A stretch of DNA of 64,000 nt. Origin: an uncultured Actinomyces sp. (lineage in GTDB: Bacteria > Actinomycetota > Actinomycetes > Actinomycetales > Actinomycetaceae). The stretch lies in assembly GCA_900545825.1 (NCBI GenBank), contig URAS01000001.1, positions 158,459 through 222,458 of the forward strand, given 5' to 3'. This document shows, piece by piece, positions 56,130-64,000 of this stretch (positions within the stretch are counted from its first letter, which is position 1; each line of letters opens with the position of its first letter). The notes beneath the pieces were generated by a model. The model made no database searches. It had not been told where the DNA came from and worked only from the letters and a program-made list of their open reading frames with translations. Position numbers and translations under genes: made by a program.

Positions 56130-56709
56130 TTAGCTGTCGTTCCCCGCCGCGTACGTCGACCAATCGGCGGCCAAGCGGGCGCGGGCCTGACCGATCAGTT
56201 CGGGCACCGCCTTCGTGCGGGCGATCAGCGGGAAGAAATTGGCGTCGCCCATCCACCGCGGGATGATGTGTTGGTGCAGGTGCGCGGCGATTCCGGCACC
56301 CGCGACCTGGCCTTGGTTCATCCCGAGGTTGAGCCCCTGGCACCCGGATGACCCCTTGAGGACGCGGATGGCCTGCGCCGTCACCTCGCCGAACTCAATC
56401 CGCTCGTCGCGGGTGAGGTCGATGTATTCGGGCACGTGCCGGTACGGGCAGACCAGCAGGTGCCCGGCGTTGTACGGGAACAGGTTCATGAGGACGAAGA
56501 CGTGCTCGCCGCGATAGACGATGAGGCCGTCCTCGTCGCTCTTCCCCGGGGCTGCGCAGAACGGGCATTCTTTTTCCGTCGCGTCCTTCGGGCGTTCGCC
56601 ACCCGAAATGTACGCCCAGCGGTGGGGCGTCCACAGGCGCTCGAACCCGTCGGGTTCGCCGGCAAACTCCGACTGGTCAGCCGGCTGCGGCAGGGGCGTT
56701 GAATCGGTG

Positions 56710-56720
<11 letters not shown>
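56130..56720 (-). CDS. HIT domain protein (AP4A phosphorylase-like)
   Basis: 196 residues. Contains the histidine triad [10 protein letters not shown] (HxHxHxx) and an N-terminal zinc-associated CPFCAAPGK segment. [27 protein letters not shown] is the conserved HIT core. The mycobacterial counterpart in the same thrS-HIT-pgsA order phosphorolyses diadenosine tetraphosphate. It overlaps the end of thrS by 11 nt. Confidence 0.92.
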
Positions 56721-58704
<1,984 letters not shown>

Positions 58705-58763
58705 GGAGGACTCCTTAGAAGATACGTGTGCGGGCACTTTTCGGCTCTATGCTACCCGGACTC

Positions 58764-58794
58764 GGCCCCGACGCCGAAAGCGGGCGTCGGGGCC
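58764..58794 (-). terminator. Terminator after the aminopeptidase C gene
   Basis: Perfect 12-bp stem (58764-58775 with 58783-58794) and 7-nt loop, 7 nt past the stop; no T run. Confidence 0.8.
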
Positions 58795-58801
58795 AGCCGT
58801 T

Positions 58802-60130
58802 CTAGACCGAGCCGAACAACATGTCCCACGGCTCGAGGTCGATGGGCTCGGCGTCCAGGCCCGCCGCATATTCGGCGTCGACGTAGGCTTTCTCGACGAC
58901 GCACGTCACCATGTGGAGGTCGAACCAGGCGTCGGCCATCGAGAAGATGCCCTTTTTGCCGCACTCGTCGCCCCACGAGTTCTCGACCTTCCACGTAATC
59001 GGGGCGCCCTCGGCGTCGAGATTGACGCCGGTGAAGGTCATCGCGTGGGTGGGCACGCGCGCCCCGTAGCGGGCACGATCGTCCTCCTCCATCTCACCCA
59101 GGGGTGCGAGCGTCTCGTCGGCGCGGTAGAGGTCGGGGTCGAGGATGCCGGCCTTCCGATCGGAGTCACGGTCGACGTCGCAGCCGAAATAGACGGCCTT
59201 GTTGTCGGTGAGCTGGGCGATGAGGGCGCGCTTCATCACCTCGATCGGCACGTTGAACGCCGAAATCGGCCGTCCCCCGCTCATCCCCCGAAGGAACGGC
59301 ACCTGAAGGACCCGGCCAAACGGATGCTCGGGGCGCGGGTCGTAGCCGATGACAATGCGCTTGTTGAGCTCCTCGAGCCCGACGTACTCCGCGAGGAATT
59401 CCTGGGGCGTCGTCTGCTCGATCCGGTGGAAGGCGTCGTCCTTGTCGCGGTAGTCGTACGTGAAGTGGGTGGGCGGGGTACCCAGCGCCTTGCGGCCGAT
59501 CGCGTAGATGTCAGCGAGGACGCCGTAGCGGATGTCCTCGACCCGCTCGTCTTCTCCGGCGGCGTGGGCGGCGCGCATGTCCGCGGCGGCCCGCAGCAGA
59601 TGCAGCTCCATCCGCGAGACGAACGCGTGGGAGTCTGTGGCGTTGAACGTGTCGGGCATCGCCTCGTGGGGGACGACGCCCCATTTTTCGGCCAGGGAGC
59701 AGAACCAGTCCCAGTCACCGCCATCCGAGACGTGGTTGGCGAGGGCGCACCGCAGCGTCCGGTCGTCGTCGGGGGCGTCGAGCGTGTCGGCGACGTGCTC
59801 GAGGAACATGTTCGCCTTCTCCATCTTGTCGAAGAAATAGAGGTACGACTGGGAGAATTCGAAGGTCTTGACGCCGAGCTTCGCGATGATCGCGGGCCGC
59901 AGCGAGTTCAGCGAGGCGAACAACCAGCAGCGTCCCGACTTCTTCTGGTCGGTGATCTCGCCGGTCGTCACCTCGACCGAGAACGTGAACGTGTGCTTGG
60001 AAAGCGCTGCGGGGTTGTACGATGCCTCGGCGGCCCCGACCTTGGCGATGGCGCCCTCGATGACGCGGTTGGTCGGATCGAGGTCGTAAGCCTCTCCGAA
60101 CTGGGACATTTCTTCTCTTGTCAACTCCAT
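58802..60130 (-). CDS. pepC: Aminopeptidase C (bleomycin hydrolase family, C1B)
   Basis: 442 residues. Cytosolic papain-like aminopeptidase, usually hexameric. The catalytic triad is present: Cys in KKSGRCWLFASLN (about residue 70), His in THAMTFTGV, and Asn in WKVENSWGDECGKKG. The start MELTREEMSQFGEAYD matches the family, so the first ATG is used, although ATG eight is also near a purine-rich stretch. It lacks a ribosome binding site at the first ATG; TACAGT 7 nt upstream suggests a leaderless mRNA. It stands alone between thrS and a divergent small gene. Confidence 0.93.
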   Translation of the reverse strand: MELTREEMSQFGEAYDLDPTNRVIEGAIAKVGAAEASYNPAALSKHTFTFSVEVTTGEITDQKKSGRCWLFASLNSLRPAIIAKLGVKTFEFSQSYLYFFDKMEKANMFLEHVADTLDAPDDDRTLRCALANHVSDGGDWDWFCSLAEKWGVVPHEAMPDTFNATDSHAFVSRMELHLLRAAADMRAAHAAGEDERVEDIRYGVLADIYAIGRKALGTPPTHFTYDYRDKDDAFHRIEQTTPQEFLAEYVGLEELNKRIVIGYDPRPEHPFGRVLQVPFLRGMSGGRPISAFNVPIEVMKRALIAQLTDNKAVYFGCDVDRDSDRKAGILDPDLYRADETLAPLGEMEEDDRARYGARVPTHAMTFTGVNLDAEGAPITWKVENSWGDECGKKGIFSMADAWFDLHMVTCVVEKAYVDAEYAAGLDAEPIDLEPWDMLFGSV

Positions 60131-60137
60131 GAGGACG

Positions 60138-60143
60138 ACTGTA
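60138..60143 (-). promoter_or_regulatory. -10-like hexamer of pepC, leaderless
   Basis: TACAGT on the minus strand, 7 nt before the pepC ATG. Confidence 0.5.
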
Positions 60144-60234
60144 CGTCACCGCCCCTCTCCTCTCCTTGCGCCACTCCGGCCTCCGCCGATAGCCTCGTGA
60201 GCGACCGGGAATCCAACGAAGGAGCAGAGCCACC

Positions 60235-60483
60235 ATGGGCAAATGGTTTTCCCAGGCCAAGGAGATCGAGCGGCTGCGCCAGGAGAACGCGCGCCTCATC
60301 GCGCTGGTCGACACCCTCAACGCGCGTCTGGGCACCGGCACGGCAGTGAACGTCTATGGGGTCAGCGACGCCGAGCGTGAGGTCGCCAAGGCCGGCAAAC
60401 CCGTCGAGGCAATGAAGCTCTATCGCGAACGCACCGGCGCCGACCTCATCATTGCAAAGAAGGCCATCGACTCGGTCTCGTAG
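60235..60483 (+). CDS. Small protein with ribosomal L7/L12 C-terminal-like segment
   Basis: 82 residues with GAAGGAG ahead of the ATG. The first half is a coiled coil (AKEIERLRQENARLIALVDTLNARL) and the second half, VAKAGKPVEAMKLYRERTGADLIIAKKAIDSV, resembles the C-terminal fold of ribosomal protein L7/L12 (EAIKLYRExTGxxLxEAKxxV). Such short proteins are widespread in actinobacteria and have no known role. It ends in a terminator shared with the convergent tRNA cluster. Confidence 0.75.
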   Translation: MGKWFSQAKEIERLRQENARLIALVDTLNARLGTGTAVNVYGVSDAEREVAKAGKPVEAMKLYRERTGADLIIAKKAIDSVS

Positions 60484-60506
60484 GTCCGGCAGCATCGCAC
60501 GGAAAA

Positions 60507-60548
60507 ACGCTCACCCGAACGGTCGGATTCCCCGACTCGGGTGAGCGT
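60507..60548. terminator. Bidirectional terminator after the first tRNA cluster
   Basis: 12-bp perfect stem (60507-60518 with 60537-60548), with an inner GTCGG/CCGAC pair. On the minus strand it is followed by TTTTT, a rho-independent terminator for the tRNA operon; on the plus strand it follows the small gene by 23 nt. Confidence 0.88.
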
Positions 60549-60560
60549 CACTGTCTGACG

Positions 60561-60638
60561 TGGTGGGCGATACTGGACTCGAACCAGCGACCTCTTCCGT
60601 GTCAAGGAAACGCGCTAACCAAACTGCGCCAATCGCCC
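60561..60638 (-). tRNA. tRNA-Val (GAC), copy 1
   Basis: Complete cloverleaf: acceptor GGGCGAT/ATCGCCC with A73, anticodon loop TTGACAC (GAC), T-arm GGTTCGAGTCC. A 3' CCA is encoded (plus strand 60561-60563). Decodes GUC/GUU. One base separates it from tRNA-Cys. Confidence 0.96.
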
Positions 60639-60639
60639 G

Positions 60640-60710
60640 AGGTGGGTACCGGATTCGAACCGGTGTATACGGCTTTGCAGGCCGCTGCCTAGCCACTCGG
60701 CCAACCCACC
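60640..60710 (-). tRNA. tRNA-Cys (GCA), copy 1
   Basis: Acceptor GGTGGGT/ACCCACC with U73 (usual for tRNA-Cys), anticodon loop CTGCAAA (GCA). No encoded CCA. Confidence 0.96.
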
Positions 60711-60750
60711 AAAAGAAAAGGGCGCCGGTTTCCCGGTACCCTACTCTTCG

Positions 60751-60823
60751 AGCGGATGACGAGACTCGAACCCGCGACCCTCACCTTGGCAAGGTGATGC
60801 TCTACCAACTGAGCTACATCCGC
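60751..60823 (-). tRNA. tRNA-Gly (GCC), copy 1
   Basis: Acceptor GCGGATG with U73, anticodon loop TTGCCAA (GCC), D-arm GCTCAGTTGGTAGAGC. No encoded CCA. First tRNA of the operon; 40 nt from tRNA-Cys. Confidence 0.96.
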
Positions 60824-60836
60824 ATGTGCACGTTCA

Positions 60837-60866
60837 TTTATAGCGGCCCCGCCGGCCCCTTCGCAA
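60837..60866 (-). promoter_or_regulatory. Promoter of the first tRNA operon
   Basis: TATAAA (plus-strand 60837-60842) and TTGCGA (60861-60866) on the minus strand with an 18-bp spacer; the -10 is 13 nt before tRNA-Gly. Confidence 0.7.
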
Positions 60867-60988
60867 ATCCACACACAGTGCCGGTCGTCACATTTAGGGT
60901 CTGACCTGCGGCTCGACACGAGAATTCGCAAACGCCACGCCGCACGTTCACCATACGGACCATCGGGAGCATCCGTGCCGCTCCGCCT

Positions 60989-60994
60989 TACGGT
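60989..60994 (+). promoter_or_regulatory. -10-like hexamer before the MHS transporter, leaderless
   Basis: TACGGT 7 nt before the ATG at 61002, with no ribosome binding site at that codon. Confidence 0.4.
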
Positions 60995-61001
60995 TCACAT
61001 T

Positions 61002-62432
61002 ATGAACGACAGCTCTCGCATACTGGACACCCAGCCGACCGTCTCCCGTGGGGACAAGGCGCGGATCATCGCGTCCTCCCTCGTCGGGACGACCATCGAG
61101 TTTTACGACTTCTACGCCTATGCCACGGCGGCCATTTCGGTCTTCCCCCTGCTGTTCTTCCATTCCTCGTCGCGCACCGGCGCCATGCTCGCGTCGCTGG
61201 CGACCTTCGGCGTCGCGTTCATCGCCCGCCCGATCGGGTCGATCATCTTCGGGCACTACGGCGACCGCGCCGGCCGCAAGGTCACTCTCGTCGCCTCACT
61301 CCTCACGATGGGCATCGCCACCGTCCTCATCGGCATGCTCCCGACGTACTACCAGATCGGCCTGTGGGCGCCGGCGATGCTCGCCGTCATGCGCTTTTGC
61401 CAGGGCCTCGGCCTGGGCGGCGAGTGGTCCGGCGCGTCGCTGCTGGCCGGCGAGAATGCCCGTCCCGGCAAGCGCGGCTTCGACGCCATGTGGCCCCAGC
61501 TCGGCGCGCCGATCGGCTTCCTCTTGGCTAACGGCTTCTTCCTCATCCTCACGGCGACGATGGGCTACGACTCGGCCGCACCCGACCGTAGCGCGGCCTT
61601 CCTCACGTGGGGGTGGCGCCTGCCGTTCCTCTTCTCCGCGGTGATCGTCGCCCTCGGCCTCTACGTCCGGTTCAAGCTCGAAGAGACCCCGGCGTTCCGG
61701 CACATCCGCACGACCGGCAAGGTGTCGAAGACTCCCCTGCTCGAGGCCGCCCGCACGTCGTGGCTGCCGATGATCCAGGGCACGTTCGTCATGGTGGCGA
61801 CGTACACGCTGTTCTACCTCATGACGACGTGGATCCTCTCGTACGCGATCTCGCCGGTCGACGAGGGCTACCTCGGCATCTCGTACCACTCGTTCCTCGT
61901 CATCCAGCTGGTGACGATCCTCGCCTTCGCCGCCATGACGCCGGTGTCCGGCTACCTGGGCGACCGTTGGGGGCGACGTAAGCTCCTCCTGCGCGTCACC
62001 ACGCTCATGGCCCTCTTCGGCCTGACGTTCGGCCTGTTCCTCTCCCCCGAGCGGATGGGGACGGGCGCCCAGGCGAACCTCGGCCTCATGACGATCTTCA
62101 TGCTCATCGGCATGACGCTCATGGGCCTGACCTTCGGCATCCAGTCGGCGCTGCTGCCCGAGCTGTTCCCGACGAACGTCCGCTACACCGGCTCGGCGGT
62201 CTCATACAACGTCGCGTCGATCCTCGGAGCCGCCGTCGCGCCGTTCATCGCCACGTGGCTGGCGTCGCGCTACGGCCCCAGCACGGTGGGCCTCTACCTC
62301 ACGGCGATGGCCGCCCTCACGCTTATCGCGCTGTGGTCGATTCCGGAGACGCGCGACCTCGACATCGAGGTCGCCGCCGACGCCGAGTCGATGCGTGCCG
62401 TCTCGCCCGAGCGCGACCTGGTCGACGCCTGA
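61002..62432 (+). CDS. Metabolite:H+ symporter (MHS) family MFS transporter
   Basis: 476 residues from the ATG at 61002. Twelve predicted helices. GTTIEFYDFYAYATAA in helix 1, GHYGDRAGRKV after helix 2, CQGLGLGGEWSGASLLAGENARPGKRGF around helix 5 and LGDRWGRRKLLL after helix 8 are the MHS hallmarks seen in ProP, ShiA, KgtP and YhjE. Substrate is probably a carboxylate or osmolyte; it cannot be told from sequence. A GTG nine codons upstream has GGGAG ahead and is an alternative start. The gene lies between the two tRNA repeats. Confidence 0.88.
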   Translation: MNDSSRILDTQPTVSRGDKARIIASSLVGTTIEFYDFYAYATAAISVFPLLFFHSSSRTGAMLASLATFGVAFIARPIGSIIFGHYGDRAGRKVTLVASLLTMGIATVLIGMLPTYYQIGLWAPAMLAVMRFCQGLGLGGEWSGASLLAGENARPGKRGFDAMWPQLGAPIGFLLANGFFLILTATMGYDSAAPDRSAAFLTWGWRLPFLFSAVIVALGLYVRFKLEETPAFRHIRTTGKVSKTPLLEAARTSWLPMIQGTFVMVATYTLFYLMTTWILSYAISPVDEGYLGISYHSFLVIQLVTILAFAAMTPVSGYLGDRWGRRKLLLRVTTLMALFGLTFGLFLSPERMGTGAQANLGLMTIFMLIGMTLMGLTFGIQSALLPELFPTNVRYTGSAVSYNVASILGAAVAPFIATWLASRYGPSTVGLYLTAMAALTLIALWSIPETRDLDIEVAADAESMRAVSPERDLVDA

Positions 62433-62450
62433 CGCGTCACTCACACGGTG

Positions 62451-62485
62451 CGGCCCGGCTTCCTCGTGAGGCCGGGCCGTTTCTT
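62451..62485. terminator. Terminator between the MHS transporter and the aminotransferase
   Basis: CGGCCCGGC (62451-62459) pairs perfectly with GCCGGGCCG (62471-62479), followed on the plus strand by TTTCTT. The T run overlaps the stop codon of the convergent aminotransferase gene. Confidence 0.85.
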
Positions 62486-63641
62486 AGGCGGTGACGACCT
62501 CGACGAGACACTCGGCGATCGCGGACGCCTCGGACGGGTCGACGTCGACGGGGAGGGTAAGGACGCGCTCCGATAGCTCCCGCGTGCGCGGCAGCGCGGC
62601 AAGGCTCCCGTCGAGGTGGTAGCGCGCCGGGTCGGCGGGCCCAGGATAGAGCAGCGGCCGATACCAGGCGTCTACGGGAGCTCCCGCAGCGGTGAGGGCG
62701 GCGAGGACGTCCTCACCGGTCAGGCCACACCGGGCCGGAATCGAGACGGGGAACCGGACGAGAGAGCACGCACTCCGCACGAGGTCGGGATAGTCGACCG
62801 CCCCGCCCAGGGAGCGCGCATAGACCGCCGCAACTTCGCGGCGGGACCGCCTGATCTGGGGCAGGCGGCAAAGTTCGCGCGAGACCTCGCGCATCATCCA
62901 GGGGCTGGGACTCGTCGGAGAGAGATGGCCGCCGGCCAGCTCGACGTCGGTGATCGGCGGCCAGAACAGGCCCGCGCGTTCCGCCCGCGCGCCGAGCGAC
63001 CGGCCCATGCTTCCCGTGCGCGAGTAGACGCCGGCCTGCAGGGCGTACGTGCGCGCCGCGGCGCGAGACCGCCAGCCCGGCTGACCCAGCGCGCGGGCAG
63101 ACGCGATGAGGGCGGCCCGCACCGGCCTGGGTTCCATCGCCGGGTTAATCCACGCCGCGCCCCCGAAGAACGTAGGCAGGGTCTTCTCGGCGCCGAACGA
63201 GTGGATCGACACGTCGGCGACCGGCGCTCCGTCCTCTGTCCGCACCATCTCGCCGAGGCCGTGCGCGCAGTCCTCGATGAAGATCGCCCCGGCCCCGTGG
63301 GCGCGTTCGGCGAGGGCCCGCGTTGACGCCCCGATGAGGCCAAACGTGTGCTGGGCGACGACGGCGCGCGTCGCGGGCGTCAGGGGGACCGTCGCGGGAT
63401 CGAGGCTGTAGGTCTCGGCCTCGATGTCGCCGTACACCGGGGTCAGGCCGCCCGCGAGGATCGGGCTGACCGCCGTCAGGCAGGTGAAGGCCTGGGTGAC
63501 GACGTCGCCCGGGCCGGCATGATCCCGCAGCGTCTGGTAGACGACGGCCATCGCGTCGCGGGCGCGGGAGAAGAAGAACCAGTCGCCGGGCCGGGTGTCG
63601 GTGATCTCGGCGAGCTGGCGCCTCACGCGATCGGCCTCCAC
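62484..63641 (-). CDS. DegT/DnrJ/EryC1/StrS family PLP-dependent aminotransferase
   Basis: 385 residues from the GTG at 63641 (AAGGGA 5 nt upstream); a GTG at 63626 with GGAGG 8 nt upstream is an alternative. The longer open frame reads into the tRNAs and is not coding there. Fold motifs: FFFSRARDAMAVVYQTL, a QAFTC turn, AQHTFGL, IEDCAHGLG (pyridine-ring Asp) and the PLP lysine in HSFGAEKTLPTFFGG. Such enzymes usually transaminate nucleotide-linked keto-sugars. No sugar-nucleotide gene is nearby, so the substrate is unknown. It is the second gene between the tRNA repeats. Confidence 0.85.
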   Translation of the reverse strand: MEADRVRRQLAEITDTRPGDWFFFSRARDAMAVVYQTLRDHAGPGDVVTQAFTCLTAVSPILAGGLTPVYGDIEAETYSLDPATVPLTPATRAVVAQHTFGLIGASTRALAERAHGAGAIFIEDCAHGLGEMVRTEDGAPVADVSIHSFGAEKTLPTFFGGAAWINPAMEPRPVRAALIASARALGQPGWRSRAAARTYALQAGVYSRTGSMGRSLGARAERAGLFWPPITDVELAGGHLSPTSPSPWMMREVSRELCRLPQIRRSRREVAAVYARSLGGAVDYPDLVRSACSLVRFPVSIPARCGLTGEDVLAALTAAGAPVDAWYRPLLYPGPADPARYHLDGSLAALPRTRELSERVLTLPVDVDPSEASAIAECLVEVVTA

Positions 63642-63702
63642 AGCATTCCCTTCGCCGAGGGCCCCACGGCCGGCGAGCCGGCACCTGTGGGGAGATAAAC
63701 GG

Positions 63703-63730
63703 AAAGAGGACTCGCACGCGAGTCCTCTTT
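63703..63730 (-). terminator. Terminator after the second tRNA cluster
   Basis: Perfect 12-bp stem (63703-63714 with 63719-63730) and a 4-nt loop, 7 nt past tRNA-Val copy 2. T-rich on the plus side too. Confidence 0.85.
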
Positions 63731-63736
63731 TTCTCG

Positions 63737-63811
63737 TGGGCGATACTGGACTCGAACCAGCGACCTCTTCCGTGTCAAGGAAACGCGCTAACCAAACTGC
63801 GCCAATCGCCC
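63737..63811 (-). tRNA. tRNA-Val (GAC), copy 2
   Basis: Identical body to copy 1 but the 3' end reads CGA, not CCA, so CCA must be added enzymatically. Confidence 0.95.
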
Positions 63812-63812
63812 G

Positions 63813-63883
63813 AGGTGGGTACCGGATTCGAACCGGTGTATACGGCTTTGCAGGCCGCTGCCTAGCCACTCGGCCAACCCACC
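63813..63883 (-). tRNA. tRNA-Cys (GCA), copy 2
   Basis: Same sequence as copy 1, with GCA anticodon and U73. Confidence 0.95.
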
Positions 63884-63923
63884 AAAAGAAAAGGGCGCCG
63901 GTTTCCCGGTACCCTACTCTTCG

Positions 63924-63996
63924 AGCGGATGACGAGACTCGAACCCGCGACCCTCACCTTGGCAAGGTGATGCTCTACCAACTGAGCTACATCCGC
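63924..63996 (-). tRNA. tRNA-Gly (GCC), copy 2
   Basis: Same sequence as copy 1. Its promoter lies beyond the right edge. Confidence 0.95.
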
Positions 63997-64000
63997 ATGT

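Larger units (their letters stand above)
60563..60827 (-). repeat. Direct repeat, copy 1 (tRNA-Val/Cys/Gly block)
   Basis: At least 265 bp identical to 63736-64000, where the window ends. It covers the three tRNAs and both spacers and starts one base into the CCA of tRNA-Val. The repeats are in the same orientation, 3,173 bp apart. Confidence 0.95.
63736..64000 (-). repeat. Direct repeat, copy 2 (tRNA-Val/Cys/Gly block)
   Basis: Identical to 60563-60827 over all 265 visible bases and probably longer, as the window ends inside it. The flanking base before it (63735) already differs from copy 1. Confidence 0.95.

Noticed and set aside
60560..60904. 114-codon plus-strand open frame
   Set aside because: It is the antisense of the three tRNA genes; the same spurious reading recurs at the second tRNA block.
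63642..63869. Upstream extension of the DegT-type aminotransferase
   Set aside because: The extension translates tRNA-Val and tRNA-Cys copy 2 and a terminator; real starts at 63641 or 63626 have ribosome binding sites.

Overview
The window is a gene-dense, very GC-rich (about two thirds G+C) stretch of an actinobacterial chromosome. Diagnostic genes are the actinobacterial integration host factor mihF, a pgsA-patA-pimA phosphatidylinositol mannoside cluster, a helicase-dead type PriA, an AroK-AroB fusion and the pdxS/pdxT vitamin B6 pair. Gene order from nusB to thrS broadly follows that of Mycobacterium, but the AroKB fusion, the aminopeptidase C and the insertions point to Actinomycetales such as Actinomycetaceae; genus is not resolved. 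Almost every gene has housekeeping function and no gap between genes exceeds about 230 bp. There is no CRISPR array, insertion sequence, rRNA or prophage. || 1-13.7 kb (all minus strand): efp-nusB, then a PyrR-headed pyrimidine operon (pyrR-pyrB-pyrC-carA-carB-pyrF) with 1-17 nt overlaps, then mihF-gmk-rpoZ-coaBC-priA (priA runs off the left edge). A PyrR-type RNA hairpin appears to cover the pyrR ribosome binding site. || 13.8-27.1 kb (minus): a shikimate block (a second shikimate-kinase-like gene, aroKB, aroC, aroE, with a prepilin peptidase inside), mltG, ruvX, alaS, two small membrane genes, rpsD, rarA, yciO. || 27.2-37.6 kb: a sugar-porter MFS gene (+) behind a CRP/GlxR-like site; pdxS-pdxT (-) divergent from a MocR regulator (+) that lacks the PLP lysine; aspS, a DEAD-box helicase, hisS, an MBL hydrolase. 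|| 37.7-58.7 kb: a DUF349 gene, an AbiEi-like orphan, relA, then apt-secF-secD-yajC, ruvCAB, a TauE permease, yebC, a PanE-like reductase, NUDIX, PrsW, a LemA-like protein, and the lipid block pimA-patA-pgsA-HIT-thrS. || 58.8-64 kb: aminopeptidase C, a small L7/L12-like protein, then two identical tRNA-Val/Cys/Gly clusters in direct orientation, 3,173 bp apart, bracketing an MHS-family transporter and a DegT-type aminotransferase. || Regulation visible in sequence includes at least ten genes whose -10-like hexamer sits only 6-7 nt before the start codon (probable leaderless mRNAs), a LexA-like box before ruvAB, a palindrome before yajC-secDF, and strong hairpin terminators at most operon ends. 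Starts were moved inside several open frames to GTG or ATG codons that have a ribosome binding site or a leaderless -10 element.
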